From Clostridia bacterium (GTDB taxonomy: Bacteria; Bacillota_A; Clostridia; Oscillospirales; CAG-272), in assembly GCA_017453335.1 (NCBI GenBank), contig JAFTKI010000042.1:1-17457 (forward strand): 17,457 bases of DNA, written 5' to 3'. Position 1 is the first letter of the stretch, and each line of letters starts with the position of its first letter. The notes beneath the pieces are model-generated. The model had not been told where the DNA came from, ran no database searches, and worked only from the letters and a program-made list of their open reading frames with translations. This document shows positions 15,205-17,457 of the stretch, piece after piece. A program made the translations under genes and the position numbers.

Positions 15205-16302
15205 TTACACCTCTCTGCCTTTCTGAATATACATCGGCATTGTTATATGCCCTGATAAAATTCTTTCACTGCCGATCTTTACCTTTTTATCGCAAATGAC
15301 ACAGTCAAGCACCGTATCAGTGCCGATCTCAGTACCCGCAAACAGAATTGAATTTCGAATCACAGAGCCGCGGCCAACCCTGACGTTTCGGAAGATAATC
15401 GAATTTTCAAGTCTTCCCTCGATCAAGCACCCATCCGCAACCAGTGAATCCACAACGCTTGCCGATTCTCCGTAGTGGGTCGGCGTGGAATTGTGTGTGC
15501 GCGTTAAAATTCTTTGATTGCCGTTTCCGAGTAGGCTTTCTGCCGCCCATGGATTTCGCGTTAGCTCAATGCTGTGAAAAAAATAATCCTCCATGCTTTC
15601 AATTTCAGCGACGTAACCGTTGTGCGTATACGTGCAGACTCTACGTGCTGACACCTCTTTTTTGAGAACGTCTCTCGGAAGATCCGAATCCCCTACGCCG
15701 TCATACGAAAGCCACTGTCTTAACAAACTGCAAGAAAGCATACACACGGGAAGAAGCCTCTTAGAGCCTTCCCCTCCAATATCCAGCAAGCATCCGCCCT
15801 CATCGATTAGGACGCCTTCGCCCCTGCGCCCCTTTAGGTTTTCTAATACCGCCACCGTAACTTCTGCTTTGCTATTTATATGCGTTTCAAGCATTTTTCG
15901 GTAGTCGAGATTCAGAACACAATTGCAATCCGACAGGATCGCAATGCTCTCTCCAATCGATTCAATGTAGTCCTTCATATGTAAAAGTGCTTCCCTGCGT
16001 GTGGAATAAACACTTTTACGATCCCGCCCCGCATTCTGATAGGGTGACATAATATGTACGCCCCCCGTGTAGCGTGCCAGGTCCCAATCCTTTCCGCTAC
16101 CGATATGCTGGATTAGGGATCGGTAGTTGTAGTTCGCGATCACGTTAATATTGCTGATTCCCGCATTTACCATAGAGGAGATTGGGAAATCGACCAGGCG
16201 GTAACGGCAGGCAAACGGCAACGCCGCAAAGGTGCGTGTTTGCGTCAACGGAAGCTGCATTTCATCCCGTAAAGCCGAAAAAACAAAGCCAATCGTATTC
16301 AA
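15205..16302 (-). CDS. glgD: ADP-glucose pyrophosphorylase regulatory-type subunit GlgD
   Basis: Partner of GlgC in the two-subunit Firmicutes ADP-glucose pyrophosphorylase. The 365-residue product begins [15 protein letters not shown]; the GGxGxRL nucleotide loop of GlgC is replaced by SALRDEM, as expected of GlgD, while [26 protein letters not shown] and a left-handed beta-helix-like C-terminus (repeats around [14 protein letters not shown]) are kept. The start is TTG at 16302: GGAGG lies 6 nt upstream inside the end of glgC, and the TTG overlaps the glgC TGA by 2 nt. A longer frame starting at 16386 would run inside glgC and is rejected. In studied Firmicutes GlgD modulates GlgC and is weakly active or inactive alone. 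Confidence 0.93.
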   Translation of the reverse strand: MNTIGFVFSALRDEMQLPLTQTRTFAALPFACRYRLVDFPISSMVNAGISNINVIANYNYRSLIQHIGSGKDWDLARYTGGVHIMSPYQNAGRDRKSVYSTRREALLHMKDYIESIGESIAILSDCNCVLNLDYRKMLETHINSKAEVTVAVLENLKGRRGEGVLIDEGGCLLDIGGEGSKRLLPVCMLSCSLLRQWLSYDGVGDSDLPRDVLKKEVSARRVCTYTHNGYVAEIESMEDYFFHSIELTRNPWAAESLLGNGNQRILTRTHNSTPTHYGESASVVDSLVADGCLIEGRLENSIIFRNVRVGRGSVIRNSILFAGTEIGTDTVLDCVICDKKVKIGSERILSGHITMPMYIQKGREV

Positions 16303-17450
16303 AGAATCGCCTCCTTCATCACCCTTCGCTCTTTTCCAATAACGGCGATTTCTGTCCCTGCCGTCTCCCCTATCCTCACACCGCAATCAATGTATGCACG
16401 ACGGTCGATCATTGCACGGGAAACGACCGCCCCCGCTTTTATGATTACGTCCTCCATAATCACCGAATCGCGGACCTCCGCCCCCTTTTCCACACAAACA
16501 CCGCAGGAAAGAACGCTGTGGTGCACGCTACCGCCGATGCGGCACCCCTCGGATATCAAAGAGTCACTAACATCGGCATCCCGATATATGACCTGCGGCG
16601 CACGAGAGAGATTTCTTGAGTATATGCGAAATTCACCGTTATTCAGCCCTAAACGCGGCACACGCCCCAAAAGATCCATATTCGCCTCCCAGAGCGACCG
16701 CACAGTACCTACGTCCTTCCAATATCCGTCAAACGCATAGGAATAGACCGCTTCTCCGTTTTTGATCATTGTGGGAATGATATCCTTGCCAAAATCGTTT
16801 GAGGATGCTTTGTTCTCCGCATCCCTTTCAAGCACCGAGACGAGCTTTTCCGTATTAAATATGTAGATCCCCATTGAAGCAAGGTCGCTTCGGGGATGCT
16901 TCGGCTTTTCTTCAAACTCAAAAATGCGTCCGTCCTCATCCGTGTTACAGATTCCGAAGCGCGACGCCTCCTCCTGCGGCACACGAAGCGTCGCAACCGT
17001 ACATGTCGCCCGTTTCTCAACATGCGCACGCAGCATTTTTCGGTAATTCATACGGTATATATGATCCCCCGAGAGGATCAGCACGTATTGCGGTGCGTTT
17101 TTTAAGACAAAATTCAAATTCTGATAGATTGCATTCGCAGTGCCGCGATACCAATCCGCACGCCGTCCACCTTGATAGGGTGGCAAAACAAACAGTCCGC
17201 CGTTCCTTCGGTCAAGATCCCACGCATCTCCGTTCCCGATATACTCATTCAAATCAAGCGGCTGATACTGTGTAAGAACCCCCACCGTATCGATCCCCGA
17301 TTGAACGCAAGTCGATAGCGGAAAGTCGATAATGCGAGACTTTCCTCCAAATCCAACCGCAGGCTTTGCCGTCTGACGCGTCAGATCGAGCAATCTGCTC
17401 CCCTGCCCACCTGCCAAGATCATTGCAAGCCATTCCTTTTTATATTCCAC
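16299..17450 (-). CDS. glgC: Glucose-1-phosphate adenylyltransferase catalytic subunit GlgC
   Basis: Makes ADP-glucose from ATP and glucose-1-phosphate, the committed step of bacterial glycogen synthesis. The 383 residues show the nucleotide loop [11 protein letters not shown] (10-20), [10 protein letters not shown] (39-48), [12 protein letters not shown] (100-111), catalytic GDH (Asp129), and FEEKPK with Lys182 expected to bind the sugar phosphate, then a beta-helix C-terminal domain. The most downstream workable start is GTG at 17450, only 7 nt from the window edge; the frame stays open upstream and no ribosome binding site is visible, so the true start may be outside the window. It is the first glg gene seen; the operon promoter is not in the window. 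Confidence 0.94.
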   Translation of the reverse strand: MEYKKEWLAMILAGGQGSRLLDLTRQTAKPAVGFGGKSRIIDFPLSTCVQSGIDTVGVLTQYQPLDLNEYIGNGDAWDLDRRNGGLFVLPPYQGGRRADWYRGTANAIYQNLNFVLKNAPQYVLILSGDHIYRMNYRKMLRAHVEKRATCTVATLRVPQEEASRFGICNTDEDGRIFEFEEKPKHPRSDLASMGIYIFNTEKLVSVLERDAENKASSNDFGKDIIPTMIKNGEAVYSYAFDGYWKDVGTVRSLWEANMDLLGRVPRLGLNNGEFRIYSRNLSRAPQVIYRDADVSDSLISEGCRIGGSVHHSVLSCGVCVEKGAEVRDSVIMEDVIIKAGAVVSRAMIDRRAYIDCGVRIGETAGTEIAVIGKERRVMKEAIL

Positions 17451-17457
17451 TGTTGCC

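Overview
The window looks like a chromosomal segment from a Gram-positive, low-to-mid-GC anaerobe, probably a clostridial Firmicute (Oscillospirales/Lachnospirales-like). Reasons: the rpmG-secE-nusG-rplK-rplA order, a GlgC/GlgD two-subunit ADP-glucose pyrophosphorylase in a glg operon, a DUF3343 protein paired with a NifS-like class V aminotransferase, strong GGAGG-type ribosome binding sites, and consensus sigma-A promoters. I see no mobile element, CRISPR array, tRNA or rRNA. The assignment rests on gene content alone.

Region 1 (1-3020). A 5'-partial-in-window CDF metal-efflux gene runs left off the edge and is divergent from a ribosomal/transcription operon. That operon has a perfect-consensus promoter (TTGACA-17-TATAAT), a structured ~130-nt leader, then rpmG (L33), secE, nusG, rplK (L11) and rplA (L1). 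Between nusG and rplK is an RNA element that copies the L1-binding site of 23S rRNA, the expected autoregulatory site. A strong terminator directly follows rplA, so rplJ-rplL are not contiguous.

Region 2 (3045-7337). A small alpha/beta-hydrolase (esterase) sits between two terminators. Convergent to it is a three-gene minus-strand operon with its own promoter at 7309-7337: MBL-fold hydrolase, glutaminyl-tRNA synthetase (glnS) and O-acetylhomoserine sulfhydrylase (metY). It ends at a bidirectional terminator.

Region 3 (7482-8861). A two-gene plus-strand unit encodes a 75-aa DUF3343 (Se/S-carrier-like) protein starting at TTG and, overlapping by 8 nt, a cysteine-desulfurase-family enzyme with all catalytic residues. 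It closes at a bidirectional hairpin terminator.

Region 4 (8865-17457). A tightly packed minus-strand glycogen operon, glgC-glgD-glgA-glgP-GH13 amylase-shikimate kinase-like, enters from the right edge. Its promoter lies outside the window. Three of the first genes use non-ATG starts (GTG, TTG, GTG) with overlaps or 1-nt gaps. The pathway runs from glucose-1-phosphate to ADP-glucose (GlgC/D) to alpha-1,4-glucan (GlgA), with breakdown by GlgP and the GH13 enzyme; no branching enzyme is visible. The last gene is a shikimate-kinase fold protein with altered substrate-site residues.

I did not find a clearly novel multi-gene system. The most noteworthy points are the L1 rRNA-mimic leader, the DUF3343/desulfurase pair, the variant shikimate kinase at the end of the glycogen operon, and the structured rpmG leader.
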